The notes beneath the pieces were generated by a model. That model was given only the letters and a program-made list of their open reading frames with translations, did not search any database and was not told the origin of the DNA. This document shows positions 11,997 to 23,516 of a stretch of 64,000 nucleotides of DNA, piece by piece. The DNA lies in NCBI GenBank assembly GCA_034687125.1, contig JAQGBZ010000010.1, forward strand, positions 62,001 through 126,000. The letters run 5' to 3'. The position numbers were made by a program, and so were the translations under genes. The stretch's first letter is position 1. Each line of letters starts with the position of its first letter. This stretch comes from Neelides folsomi. Lineage: Eukaryota; Arthropoda; Collembola; Neelipleona; Neelidae.

Positions 11997-14900
11997 GACT
12001 TGAGTTTTTTTTTCGTCTCTCATATTATCTAAAGGCGTCTGGGTTTGTTGTTTGTCTTCCTCCGCCTGCTTCCTCTCGGCAGCTGCTTTCTTCTTCTCGG
12101 CCTTCTTTGCTTTCTTGTAAGCGGATAAGTTGAATGGTTTCACCTTGTCTCGGACATTGAGTTGAGCACGGTATGAGGGCTCGACCGAATATGAAATGAC
12201 TTCAAGAGAATCTCTAGAAATATATTTTTCCATTTCTTCTGTTTCAAGAGCATATTCAACGGCCACATCAAGGGAAAGATCATCCAAGATGCTCCGAGGA
12301 ACTTTTACAATCCCCATTTCTTCTCCGCAGACTTGAAGGCACAGGTCAAGTTTGTAGTGACCATCCACTTCTGGCCATTTTTGCTTCCAAATCTCCTCGT
12401 TCTAATAAAATAAGCATTGTTTATATATCAGACAAAATATTACTAAATGTAATCTATATAAAGAATATAAATTTCACAACAATTTCATATAAATGATGGC
12501 TCACCAAAAGAAAATCAGTCTCAGTCAGCGTTGCAGCTCCACGGAATGCCTGCCAACATTCCGAAGTCAAAGCAGGAATAATTGGATATAAGGAGATCAA
12601 AATCGTTCCCAAGATCTTTTCATATTCCAAGCTCTCGGGTATTAACAGTTTCGGTGTCTTCTGTAATGGACAAACTTATTAATTATGGCAATATCTATTG
12701 GTATTGTTCGTATTTTATTTTCAAATTTTTCTGAGATTGAGAAATACTTAGCTATGAATATAATGGCTTCGATGGTAAAACATACCTTTAATGCTGCTGT
12801 GAGAGCTTGAATTTTACTAATTGCAATAGATATTTGATTAAAATCTTCATAACTGTGACGAATTCCTTTAAGATAAAAATTTCTTTCATCGAAAAGTCTC
12901 AGTTCTTCATTGTTCAAAAAATCTTCATCTACAAGCTCAATGGAACCAATTTCTTTAGCATTTACAAATTCTCGAACTGTGTCCCATAACTTTCTTTCGT
13001 ACTTGAGAAAGCTCAAGAAATCTAAAATACCCAACATTAAACAATGAAAAACAACAGTGCCAAAAAATATCCATTAAATATTAATTTACAATTCAATAGC
13101 ATTTAAGGTCATAATTATCATAGTTTAACATAGCTTTTGACTTTGGGTTTAGTGATGTAAATAACGCTTACTTGGAGATGGCCATTTCCTATAAGACGTC
13201 GGAATGACTTCTACCATCGATAAGAATCTCATTGTGTCGACACCATATTGTTCCATTACATTGGCTGGATCTAAACCGTTGAACTTTGACTTTGACATTT
13301 TTTCCCATTGAAGTTCTATAACTTCGCCCGTCTCTTTTTCGATCCATTTCTCATTTTCTAAATTATCAATTTCTTATTAAGTTGAATTCCCATATGCTAA
13401 ATAAATAATAATGTGTCAATAGTTAAAACCTTTCGAAACTTCATCTTTTTTCAAGTATTTTCCAGAAGAATTAACAAATGTTTCTCCTTGAACAACTCCA
13501 ACTGGAATAAGTCTTTTGAATGTCTCTTTAATGGGAATTAGATTCAACTGATGAAGGAAATGAGACATGAATCTTGCATAGAACAGGTGTAACGTGGCTG
13601 TAATTAAAATAATCTAATTACATTTTCAAAATTGATAAAATTAATTAAGATTTAAGAATATTGCCTAAATTATCTTACCATGTTCTTTCCCGCCAATGTA
13701 GACGTTTACTGGTAGAAAAGTCTTAACCTTTTCAGGGTCAAAAATTGCTTCCTCATTGTTTGGGTCGAGGAATCGGAGGTAATACCATGAAGAATCAAAG
13801 AAAGTATCTAATGTATCTGTTTCAGTCTTATGTGTCGTTTCTTCTCCACACTTTTTGCAATATTCAATTATTTCCTTTGTATTTTGAAGAATTGGAAGAT
13901 CTTCGGCTTCTCTTTGTTCATCGCATACACTACACGTAAGAATGGGTATCGGAGTTCCCCAACCACGCTGTCTTGAGACAAGCCAATCTCTCAGTTTCAA
14001 ACTAGCAGGATTAAATTCAAATTCTTTTTCGCTCACTTCTCCTAAAACTTCTTTCTACAAATTAAAAAATTCATTTACAGATACTTATAATTATGAAAGA
14101 GAATGATAATAAAAAATGAATGTTTAATTTGTAGTTAAAAACTTTATGAACCTTCAAAGCCTCTTTGCGAATTTCTTCAAGAAATGCTTCTTTAGACGCA
14201 AGCTTTTCATATTTTTCTGGATCTAAATGTTCATCAGTTCTAACATCCACAGAATCCGGAACCGAAGGACACAATTCTTTTGATGCTACAAAAACAGGAA
14301 GCCTTTGTCCAGTAGCTGGATTTTCAATTCGAAACTTCATCTCTTTGAGACCATTCGGGTATTCACGAAGTACTTGCCCTTCGACGTTTACAAGGTAGTG
14401 ATCAGGATGAAGTATAAAACAAGTTGCTTTAGTCAAAGCATCTTTAGAAGTGAACCAAAGTCGCAAAGTCTCTTCAAAGACTTCTTTAGGAGTTGCAACA
14501 AGAACTCGTGTGTCAGCAAAAAGACCATTGATTTCTCCAATCCAGTGTTTTTGGAGGTCTATAATATCCCTCCAACCAGACTTCAAGTCTCCTGATAAAC
14601 CCTCGTGTAAATCTTTTGCGAAAATTGTAGTTTTGATGAACCATTGACTCAGAAGTTTCTTTTCAACTTTAGCTCCCGATCTCCAAGAATTTCCTTCAGA
14701 ATCAACTTGCTCTTCTGCAAGAACAGTTTGATCGACAGGATCCCAGTACACAAATGACTAAATAAATGAAAATTTTACATGATTCTCCTTAAACAAGTTT
14801 TAACTAATCAATCAAATGAAAATCAATTTATAATAAATAATTTTTAAACTTACTCTTTTCTTATAAGCAAGACCTTTCTCATAAAGTTTTTTGAAAAGCC

Positions 14901-15425
14901 ATTGAGTCCATTTAAAATAAGAGGGATCACACGTAGCAAATTCTCTATCCCAGTCAAAAGAACATCCCATTTCGTCTAATTGTTTTCTCATCAGATCGAT
15001 ATTTTCTCTTGTCCATTTCTCTGGGTCAACTTTTTGATCCCTTGCTGCATTTTCTGCAGGAAGTCCAAAAGCATCCCATCCCATCGGATTAACAACCTAA
15101 AAAATTTAAATGGTAAATGAAATCACTTAGAATTTGACTTATTTAAATAGATTCAAAATTATTTTACATTATTCCCCCTCAGTCGGTAAAATCTTGAAAG
15201 GACATCGGAGAGTGTGTACACGCGAACGTGTCCAAGATGTAAACTCCCCGATGGATAAGGAAACATTGAGAGAACATAAGTGTTTTTTCCTCCATGTTTT
15301 AACTGTGAAGCGTTTCTTAATTCTTTTTCGACAGGACCGTACACACGGCTCCATTTTTTCTCGATTGACTTCTTTACTTCAACATTTAATTCGTCATCCT
15401 TAAAGAATTGATTTTTGTTAAACAT
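11988..15425 (-). CDS. LARS2: Leucyl-tRNA synthetase, mitochondrial/bacterial type
   Basis: This enzyme charges tRNA-Leu with leucine and is expected to act in mitochondria. Nine exons join in phase: 15425-15168, 15096-14854, 14757-14152, 14054-13679, 13597-13430, 13357-13172, 13021-12786, 12660-12505 and 12401-11988, giving 880 aa (human LARS2 is about 900). Class I motifs are intact: HLGH at residues 63-66 and KMSKS at 570-574, with [14 protein letters not shown] and the [10 protein letters not shown] segment between. The CP1 editing insert (about 240-385) is reduced: the TTRPDT-type and AHDxRD-type motifs of editing-active LeuRS are absent. The usual RQRYWG reads RQRGWG (Gly400). The C-terminus is a Lys/Ala/Glu-rich tail. 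The N-terminus does not look like a mitochondrial presequence. An in-frame TAA directly precedes the ATG, which fixes the start unless another exon is spliced in. Confidence 0.93.
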
Positions 15426-16367
15426 TTAATATTAACAATGTAGTGTTGATTGTTATATTAATATAGAATTTGTATTTGTATTGTTTTAAATAACAATTGT
15501 ACCAATGAAAAAGGTATCCATGAAGCAATATATCTGCATTTTACAAAATCGGCGATACTCTTTATAAATAATTTCTTTTTTACAACACGATCCAACATTT
15601 CTAATGTAATTTAATTAGAATTAGTTTTCCATTTGGCGCCCAAGTTAAAATAGCAGTCTAACTCTTTAGATAATTTTAAATTGAAAGATTGTTTGAGTTT
15701 TTTAACAAACCGGCTTCAAACAATCCGAATTCGGATATTTAAAGTTAATGATGAAAATTTCATCTTTTCTTGAAATGAAATGATTTCTTCACGTTGCCGG
15801 GACCGGTTCGCGAATTCTATAGTGCATGAACTTTATAGAAAAACAAGTCTCATATTCTCACTCCATTCACTTCACAGCACAGCACAATCAGGCTTCATTT
15901 CGCATCTGATTGATTTGCTTGAAGAACTCCATTTCTTTTTATGATTTAACAATAATTGAATATTTACATCCTAAAATTCTGTTTACTATATTATCTAGAA
16001 TGATTAATGGCCCAATAGTATCTACTATACAATCGTACAATCTATTTAAATGTATCAATGCATATAAAGAGAATGCTAAAGCCATGAGAGAATAATAGGA
16101 ATCTCGAGTCTGAAAATTATTATATTATTTTTATTCGTACATCATCAAATTAAGAATTTTAGTGATTTTACATGAGACTTATATTTTATTAGACGTTCCT
16201 TAATTTTTATTATAACACAGAATCAATAATCAATGATGAGTCGATACGAAAACCTAAAAGATATCGAAAACATATTTTGAAATTGAGTGTATAAATACTA
16301 TTATTTACTTAATTTCCTTAAAGTGTTTTAAACAGTAAGTATTAAATATAACATTTAATTATTTATA
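15426..16367. other. Intergenic gap between LARS2 and CSN5
   Basis: This should hold the LARS2 promoter (minus strand) and the end of the CSN5 transcript. It is AT-rich, with a short GC-richer spot near 15790-15815. No gene was recognised except a possible alternative LARS2 leader exon at 15722-15763. Confidence 0.5.
15722..15763 (-). other. Possible alternative LARS2 leader exon (presequence-like)
   Basis: A minus-strand ATG at 15763 opens a 14-codon frame reading MKFSSLTLNIRIRI, rich in Arg, Ser and aliphatic residues and without acids, as in mitochondrial presequences. It is followed by GTTTGA, a poor donor. An acceptor-like TTCTTTAAG inside LARS2 exon 1 (exon would start at 15398) would join it in phase 0 to residue 10 of the model. 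This is speculative. Confidence 0.15.
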
Positions 16368-16373
16368 TTTATT
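16368..16373 (-). promoter_or_regulatory. Polyadenylation signal of CSN5
   Basis: AATAAA on the minus strand, about 27 bases after the CSN5 stop codon. Confidence 0.6.
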
Positions 16374-16399
16374 TACACAAAGGTTTGCTTAAATGTTAA

Positions 16400-17878
16400 T
16401 CATTGTTGATCCATGTCGGCTTGCGGATTGTGACAAGAAACCTGGTTGAAGAGGCGGTTCTTGATCGCTTGTGTCATTAATCCATGAATGACTTCAATGG
16501 TAGTTTTACAGGAATCTTTCGTAGCCTTTGACAGCTTATCTTCTCCCTTCTTCTCGTGGGGATCAAGACTTCCCAACATCATTCCAGATCGACCTAATGA
16601 AGTCTCCGACTGCTCAAGCTTCTCGGATAAATCGTTGATTTGTCCAGTTGTGTACTCGGCATTCTGATAAACATTTTATAATAATTAGAAATTAATTGCA
16701 ATGCAAAACTTGTATTGTGACTTATTCAAATACGCAATGTAACATCAGAATCAGATTATAAAACAAGAAAATTATACCGTGAGAAGACTTGTTGAGGAAA
16801 GGGTATTAACCCAATACTTGTTCCAGAGAGAATCGAGAAGCCGACGATCGAGTGCTGACTTGAAATACGTTACATCAAGGGAATAATAACTTTTGCAATG
16901 AACTCCGAAGTCTTCAATTTTATTAAGAGGAATTGTCTGGTACTCTGATGGTTCTTCATTGGGCGGTTTGTATCCTTTAGGATAGGTTCGGAATGCTCCA
17001 AGACACACTTTGCCAGCAGAAATTGTTCGAGTCGGATCGACAACAATTGCCACAAATGGCTCTTGATAATTTTGATTCAACATTTGAGTTGAGACATCAA
17101 TGCCAGACAACCAGCAGCCATAACCCGGATGGCTGTGATACCAACCGATAGCGTTTTCAAGTCTTCCAACCTTAAAATAAAAATCACATTCGAAAAAATT
17201 ACGACATTGGCTTGATTTGTTTTTAATTATAAAATAATAAGAATAATAAATTGAATTAATTTCTTATTTTATAATAAACTTACGAGCTTTGCTGCTTCAA
17301 TATACGCTGTCATATATTCATAAGCCTGAGCTTGAGCATTAACTCGAGTTTCAGTGCCTTCAACTGGAAGGGCAAATGAGTCCATGACTATCATCGTGTT
17401 ACCGTCGACCTGAACAAGTAAAATATTTAATAGTATGCAAATGCAAATTGATATTTAATACTTATAATTTATAATATGTTATGTTGAAGATCATACTTTT
17501 CCTAGTAGAAGTCCCATAACTTCTAAAGTTCCACCTGACCGAGCGTGCATGACCATCTTGAGAAGGGCCAAAGCTGAGATTTTAATATCTTTGAAGAAAT
17601 GAGGGCTAAGGAAAATCGTATTTTAATTAATGACCATCCAATGTTAAATATAACAATAGTTAGATATATGATTAATATTAATAAAATTGTAATTACTCTC
17701 TCTCCCAAGGCTTTGTTGTAAGAATGTCCTGTTGTTGCTTTCTGTCGTAGCGATAAATTTCGTCAAGAGCGGAAATCGCTTCGATATTATTTGCCATTTC
17801 CCATGTCTTTTGGGCAATATTGGCCTGGGAGTCTCCACCAGCAATTTCCCCGTTGTTTCCATTATCCTCACCACTCAT
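16400..17878 (-). CDS. CSN5: COP9 signalosome subunit 5 (JAMM deneddylase)
   Basis: This is the catalytic subunit of the COP9 signalosome, a zinc metalloprotease that removes NEDD8 from cullins. Five exons join in phase: 17878-17697, 17605-17497, 17409-17284, 17170-16778 and 16663-16400, giving 357 aa (human 334). The MPN/JAMM domain is complete: Glu89 in [10 protein letters not shown], His151 and His153 in WYHSHPGYG, and Asp164 in LSGID. These match human E76, H138, H140 and D151 with a constant offset of 13. The N-terminus is about 13 residues longer than the human form and rich in Gly/Asn/Glu. The C-terminal tail after FNQVS is also a little longer. An alternative ATG four codons upstream (17890) exists; the inner one is chosen because MSGED resembles known starts. 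Similarity along the whole length is very high. Confidence 0.97.
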
Positions 17879-18654
17879 CTTAAAATGCAATCAAGAAAGT
17901 TAAATTACGAATTTAATAATTTCTAACAAGGTTGTGTCTGTCTCTTGAAAAATTCCAAATGCACAATGAAAACGAAGACCTCAAGAATGAAACCAAATAT
18001 TCGCATTTTATAGTCATATTATTACTACATAGTTGTAACATACCCCATCAGTTGAAAATAAATGGAACAATAAGAAACGTAAAATATTATTAATAGGAGC
18101 TATTAATTGGTTTATGATTGTAGGTAATTATTACCGGAATGGAATGAATAACTTTAATATCAAAACGATAATAAGTATTATAGACTCCTTAAATTTCTTA
18201 GTGTAATAACATAATAAGTCTTGTCACATTTTTCAATACAGCTATGTTTTTAATGATAATGTAATAATAATGATAATATTTGCAATTCCATATTTCAATT
18301 AATTTAAACGATTTTTATTGAATATTATTTTATAGGATCCCGAAAATAATTAAAGATTTTACGATTTTTATAAGTTGTATCAACCTGTACAATATTTTAC
18401 AAGAAAATATAAAGGTAAGATTTCACAACTTTAATTTTTTTTACTAACAATGCTCTAATGTCATTCAACAATAATAGTAATAATATCATATTGATTCGAT
18501 ATAAATATTTATGATTATTTTATATAGACTTAGAAAGCGAGCGAAAATATGTAACATATACGCATAATACATGTAATAAAAAATTCGCATATATAATCGT
18601 AGGGAGATAGTTGCAATTTTATAATTTAATACATTTAAACATAGTATATCAAGT
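17879..18654. other. Intergenic gap upstream of CSN5
   Basis: AT-rich DNA that should hold the CSN5 promoter and the 3' end of the four-helix membrane protein transcript. On the minus strand an ATTAAA polyadenylation variant lies at 18625-18630, about 25 bases after that gene's stop. An (AAT)-rich patch lies at 18259-18280. No further gene seen. Confidence 0.6.
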
Positions 18655-19553
18655 TCACTCTTTCCATTGAAAGTTTGGAATTCTGTGAGGAGAATAATGC
18701 TCAAAGGGCATTGTCATTGGAAATGATGATTTGGGGGTGCAATAAGATCTGCATCTCTTTAACTCTTCAATGTACTTATATCCAAAGAAGAGAGCAATAA
18801 GGTTGAGTGCGATTTCTCCCGAAACGAGACCCAAGAGAAAGAGTTGGACGAGATTCTGTTCGTTAAGGGCAAAAGTGATGAGGCCGAGGGTCAAAATGAA
18901 AAGAAGAACCATCGTAATTCTGACACCCCATCGGGTGCATTTGATTGACCATCCAATCTCAGCTATGCGAATCTGTAATATAAAATATTTTTATTACTAA
19001 TGTACTTATGTTAGAAAAAAGAAAATATATAATTTTAACTTAAATACAATATTAGTTTACAACTGCGCACCAATTAATGAGAAAATATCATTGAATTTGT
19101 TTAATTGATTTTACCCTGTTTGCTCCATGAAGTAATGCCGAACCGGCCAATATGTTTAGAAAACTTGCGAAAAAAGTATAAAGAATTGCTCCAATTTCAT
19201 CAGCTATAAAAATAATGTGCAAATGTTGGTTATTTACACCTATACATGTTTTATAATTTATTGATGTAAATTAATGAAGTAATATAATTATTATTTGTTG
19301 ACATAACATAGTTTTATTTCATCTTACTTGTTCGACCATCACGAAATTTGACTAATAGAGCAGTATCAGCTACAAATGTTAATAGACCGATGACCTAAAT
19401 TAAAAATTACGTGATTTAAATGAGGTTAATATAGGATTAATGAATGAAGTGGGAATAAAAACTCACAATGTTGATTACGGCAATAACTTTAGTCTTGAAC
19501 TTGTACTTAAAGCTAAAATCATATTTTACGATCTCATCAATCCCAAAATCCAT
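18655..19553 (-). CDS. Unrecognised four-helix membrane protein, 186 aa
   Basis: I do not recognise this family. Four exons join in phase: 19553-19467, 19394-19328, 19203-19115 and 18972-18655. All junctions have good GT-AG sites and the phases are 0, 1 and 0. The protein has four hydrophobic stretches: about residues 21-47, 55-80, 100-118 and 125-150. The N-terminus is short and polar. The loop between helices 2 and 3 is basic with a Cys, and the cytosolic-looking tail of about 35 residues has two cysteines (CRSYC) and several His/Pro residues. No signal peptide is evident. The layout recalls small tetraspan proteins of insects and crustaceans, but it lacks the CCG motif of true tetraspanins. 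It is a real gene judging by intron structure; the function is unknown. Confidence 0.8.
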
Positions 19554-20765
19554 TATTATTTATAACTTTGGCTATTTTCGAATTCCAAGCATCTTCATTT
19601 GCGTAGGCGGAGGAGAATAATTCTTAATGTCAATACAATCAAGTCAAATATGGTCTTATGACAGAGATGTTAACTTTGTTTATCCAATTGATTCCTTATT
19701 GAATCCCATATTGCGTGCTGATATGTGCGAATTTGATTAGAGTGCTTTGTAATATTGCGACGGGAATAGATCCCAAGTAGAGATGTGAATTGAAGATGAA
19801 GGCGAAAGGTGAATCGTGATTCGTCTGATTATATTAGGTAATAAAGTCCCTTCTTCCCGCTTCACAACCCTTTCCACTCTTATCTTGAACTCACTTTTTG
19901 TAGAGGGAATCATCTCCTCCCTTTAGAAATACAATACAATGCTCAATGTTCCACGCGATATTACATACAAAGAACATATAGCGAACCTCGTTCTTTTTTT
20001 GCATTAAAATATAGTACAAAGAAGAAAAGATTAAAATTTTTGCTTTCATTTATGTATACATGTTATTGTTATTATTTATAATAAATACATTAATGATCGC
20101 ATTCAATAACATAAAGTTAATGATGCTTAAAATAATTGTTTTTTAATTTATACAATTGTAAATATGTTCTAACATTTACTATTTATTTTCTAATAAAAGG
20201 CATGTTATGTTATGATAAATATTTAATAATATTTGTATTTAAATTTTAAAGTGTATACAAATAAATTAAGTAGGCTTCTTATGAAAGTAAAATTCAACTT
20301 ATTAAAAGTTTGAAAAAATAAATTATTATAAAATAAGCTCATTTTGTATAAGTAAGTGATTCTTATTTAATTTCTTTGATATTTATTTACATATAATTAA
20401 TGTTAAAATTCAAATCTCCTTATACAATTAAAAGTTAATGAAGTTTAAAATAATATTATATCTCCATTAAGCTTATATGCTTTAGTTCCTATTTTAAAAT
20501 CAACCTGATGAATCTCACTTACAAATAAAAATTCTTAATGCAAAGTTAATTTTAATCAAATTCTATGATATCTATTAATTTAAAAATGATCTTTAATTCC
20601 CAATCTCCCTCATTTTGGAAAAGTAAATTGGATTTTAATTATTAAACCAGTTAAAATGAATTCGAGTTTTTAAGACTCATCGCAATTTATAGCTTGCAAT
20701 AAGTTTTTTGATTTAATTATCTAAAAATATGAAGAAATTGGTTATTTGGCTTTATCGTTAATTAA
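19554..20765. other. Intergenic gap between four-helix gene and WSD-A
   Basis: The left part (19.56-19.95 kb) is less AT-rich and should contain the promoter of the four-helix protein gene on the minus strand. The rest is AT-rich. No coding exon found. Confidence 0.6.
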
Positions 20766-20771
20766 TTTATT
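20766..20771 (-). promoter_or_regulatory. Polyadenylation signal overlapping WSD-A stop codon
   Basis: On the minus strand the stop TAA (20772-20770) runs directly into TAAA, so AATAAA begins at the second base of the stop codon. It resembles the arrangement at the LARS2 end. Confidence 0.45.
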
Positions 20772-22668
20772 AAACAACTTTCGTTTTAAGGATTTCAAAT
20801 TCATGTTGTATTTTGGTATTTAAGTCTTTGATCGCATTGTCAGAAGGAAGAACGTTCTTATCAGCCAAAGTGACAATTCGAAAGCCACCTCCAACACTTA
20901 CGATGAAAAACCCAAGTCCTAAAAAGATATAGATTAGATCATACCATACGTTTTCATAAGATACTGATACTAATGATTAAAGAAATTGAAATCTACTTAT
21001 AATCTACCATTCTTTATAAAATATAATGGTAATCAAATCATTCAGATAATGTGAATATCAGAATTTCATACCAACGTTTCCGCATCCGAGTCCAGCAGTA
21101 AAGTTCATGTCGACAAGCTTATAAAGATTTCCACTTGCCTCAAATTCACACTTTTCTGTTGGCCCAGGAAAATTCGACATAAGGCCCGTTGAATATGTAT
21201 TTTTCACAAACCATTGCATAATCTATTTCAACCAAAAGTCAATTTAAAATCAAACTTGATGTCAAAATCATTTGGGTATTTAGAATATTTCACAATACAG
21301 AAGTCATTTGTTACTTTTGGATGAAGAGCACCGATTAATGGGACAAGTGAAAAAATAAAACAAGCTACAGATGAATGTCTCAATTTCTTCCAATTCTTCT
21401 CGGATTTCAAAAGACGAGCTTTGGGATCGTTTAAATTTATTGGTATTTCCAAGAAAGAGAAAATGCTATAAATGTAAATTTTAATTAATAAGGATTCAAA
21501 ATGTTGAAACTATAATTAATTAAAAGGTCAATTAACACTTCAGTGTGGTTGAATGGTAATGTTATACTTTTAACTATTGAGTAAAAATAAAAGATGAGGT
21601 AACTTACAAATGATTAGTAAGCTTGTTAGGATGATTAGGAATTGGAAGGGGAATTGCCAGATTCATCTTCTCAGGCACGGTTTTCCCCATTTCTAGAAAA
21701 TGATTCCGAATTCCTCCTGCTATCGCCGCAACAAGGACTGCAGTAAATGTAACTCGATTCGTCTTCTTAATCTCTTTCACACATTTAAGATCAATGAATT
21801 CGGAAATGTCCAAATGGGTGGATTTGTCCAATAATTCCTCTTTGATTTTCCATTCATTCCGATCCGTTCCATAGTAAAGCATTTCCATAAATTGATACGG
21901 CCCTTTGATCCCAAATAAAACTCCTTCAATTATTTGCTTGACCAATGATCTCTCTACAATTTTTGACCTTTTGATGTCATCTGATGGAAAATTGTTCACA
22001 TGACTGAGGAGAAGTCTCATAATGGAGAATCCGTCACAAAAGCCGTGATGGGCTCTAAAAATAAGAACGCATTGTTTTTTCTCGCGTTTCACCTCCGAAG
22101 GTCCGTCCGTGTACTTCCGAATAAAAATAAACTCCCAAGGGCTCTTCCCTTGTTTAAACGGCCTCCAAGTTAAATCCTTCACCAGGCCCTTCAATTCTTC
22201 TGCATTGACCAATTCACCTTCAGAACAAATTCCCTTTCTCCGGTAAGTTTTCATGTGATCTTCAAGCGCAAATTGATCTTCCCATTTCCAGAAAACAAAT
22301 CCTAAATAGTTGTAAAAGTATTGTTGGTATTCGGGATCAATGAGTTGATGGTTTTCGCCTTCTTTCAGAATTTGCTTTTTATAGAATTCGTCCTTGAACA
22401 ATTCAAAGTTTAAGGTTTCTTCGATGACAAGCCAAACAACGATGTTCCACTTTGGAGATTCATAGGGTTTGTCTGGAGACACTATGACGGAACTTCTGGT
22501 ATTGACAATGTGTCCAAGATCTGATCGGAATAGTTTTGCTATGAGGATTACAATAAATCTGTAAATGTAAATAGGAATAAATAACACAATAGTTATTGGG
22601 GAAAGGATTAAAAATAAAAGTGTTAAAAATATTATTAACATTTTATCGAATATTTTAAATAGAGACAT
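20770..22668 (-). CDS. WSD-type wax ester synthase / diacylglycerol acyltransferase, copy A
   Basis: This is a membrane-bound O-acyltransferase of the wax ester synthase/DGAT (WSD) family, which transfers acyl-CoA to fatty alcohols or diacylglycerol, usually at the ER. Four exons join in phase: 22668-21608, 21465-21315, 21222-21072 and 20918-20770, giving 503 aa. A strongly hydrophobic N-terminal region (about residues 9-46) should anchor the protein. The catalytic motif HHGFCDG lies at residues 207-213 and is intact. Other family landmarks are SPWEF (about 176), LAIPLPIPNHP before the second exon, LMSNFPGP in exon 3 and a final GLGFFIVSVGGGFRI segment. The gene lies just downstream of a related copy on the same strand. 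Whether it makes wax esters, triacylglycerol or both cannot be read from sequence. Confidence 0.9.
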
Positions 22669-22728
22669 TTTTATGTGAAATCATGAAGGTATGAATAAAG
22701 AATGGTCTAATTTTTAATATGAATTCTG

Positions 22729-22737
22729 TTTTATATA
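22729..22737 (-). promoter_or_regulatory. TATA box of WSD-A
   Basis: The minus strand reads GGTTATATAAAACAG about 65 bases before the WSD-A start codon. A start site some 30 bases downstream would leave a 5' leader of roughly 35-40 bases. Spacing and sequence are typical of a TATA promoter. Confidence 0.5.
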
Positions 22738-23459
22738 ACCCACACCCTTTGAATTTCGCATTTGAATCTTTAAAGATCGCTTTTGACTCAATATAGATTA
22801 TCCCGATGATCTTTTAGTATTCATAAATGAAAGCTTACATTACATTTATCGTCGTTTTTCCACTCTTATAAACATTGATCTCTTCTTGCATTTTAAAGAT
22901 TTTATAGCAAGAGATTCATATTATGGTACAAATGAAGTGTTATGTATGCGAGATCCCAGGAAGTGAAAATCCTTGAAGGTGTTGATAATTTAAGTGAAAT
23001 CGCTAAATTTCTCGTCTTTTAAAGTTGTAATAAAAGATTATCACATAACGCTAAGATTTATGTATGAAATGAGAGAACTGTGTTAGATAATTACTTATGA
23101 AAATAAAAGTAATTAGGAATTTTATAAACGGAGCAAAAGTTAAATCAAAATCCAAGTTTAAATATTACTCTTATGTCATATCATAGCTTATATCGTGCCA
23201 TTAATTACATTAAGAATTTAAGTTATGGAATTGTAAGTACACTTTACAATTAGCATGAACTTGAAAATAACATCAAGATTCAAATGTTGTATGAAAATTA
23301 CACCGTCAGTTGAGAGGTTTAGACTTTTATTTACAAAGACAAACAAACAATAAATTACAACCAACATCCATTGTCGTATTTTCATTCATGATCAAATCGT
23401 TGACTGTGTATATAATCGATTAGGTACACTTGATTAAAAATGGATTAATTTTCATTGTA
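22738..23459. other. Gap between the two WSD genes
   Basis: AT-rich spacer of about 0.7 kb between the WSD-A promoter and the WSD-B polyadenylation signal. No exon or remnant of a third copy was recognised. Confidence 0.6.
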
Positions 23460-23465
23460 TTTATT
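23460..23465 (-). promoter_or_regulatory. Polyadenylation signal of WSD-B
   Basis: AATAAA on the minus strand, about 52 bases after the WSD-B stop codon. Confidence 0.5.
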
Positions 23466-23516
23466 AATTAACATTAGTTTCTAATAACTTAATAACAATT
23501 GGCGTTGTTTAAAATA

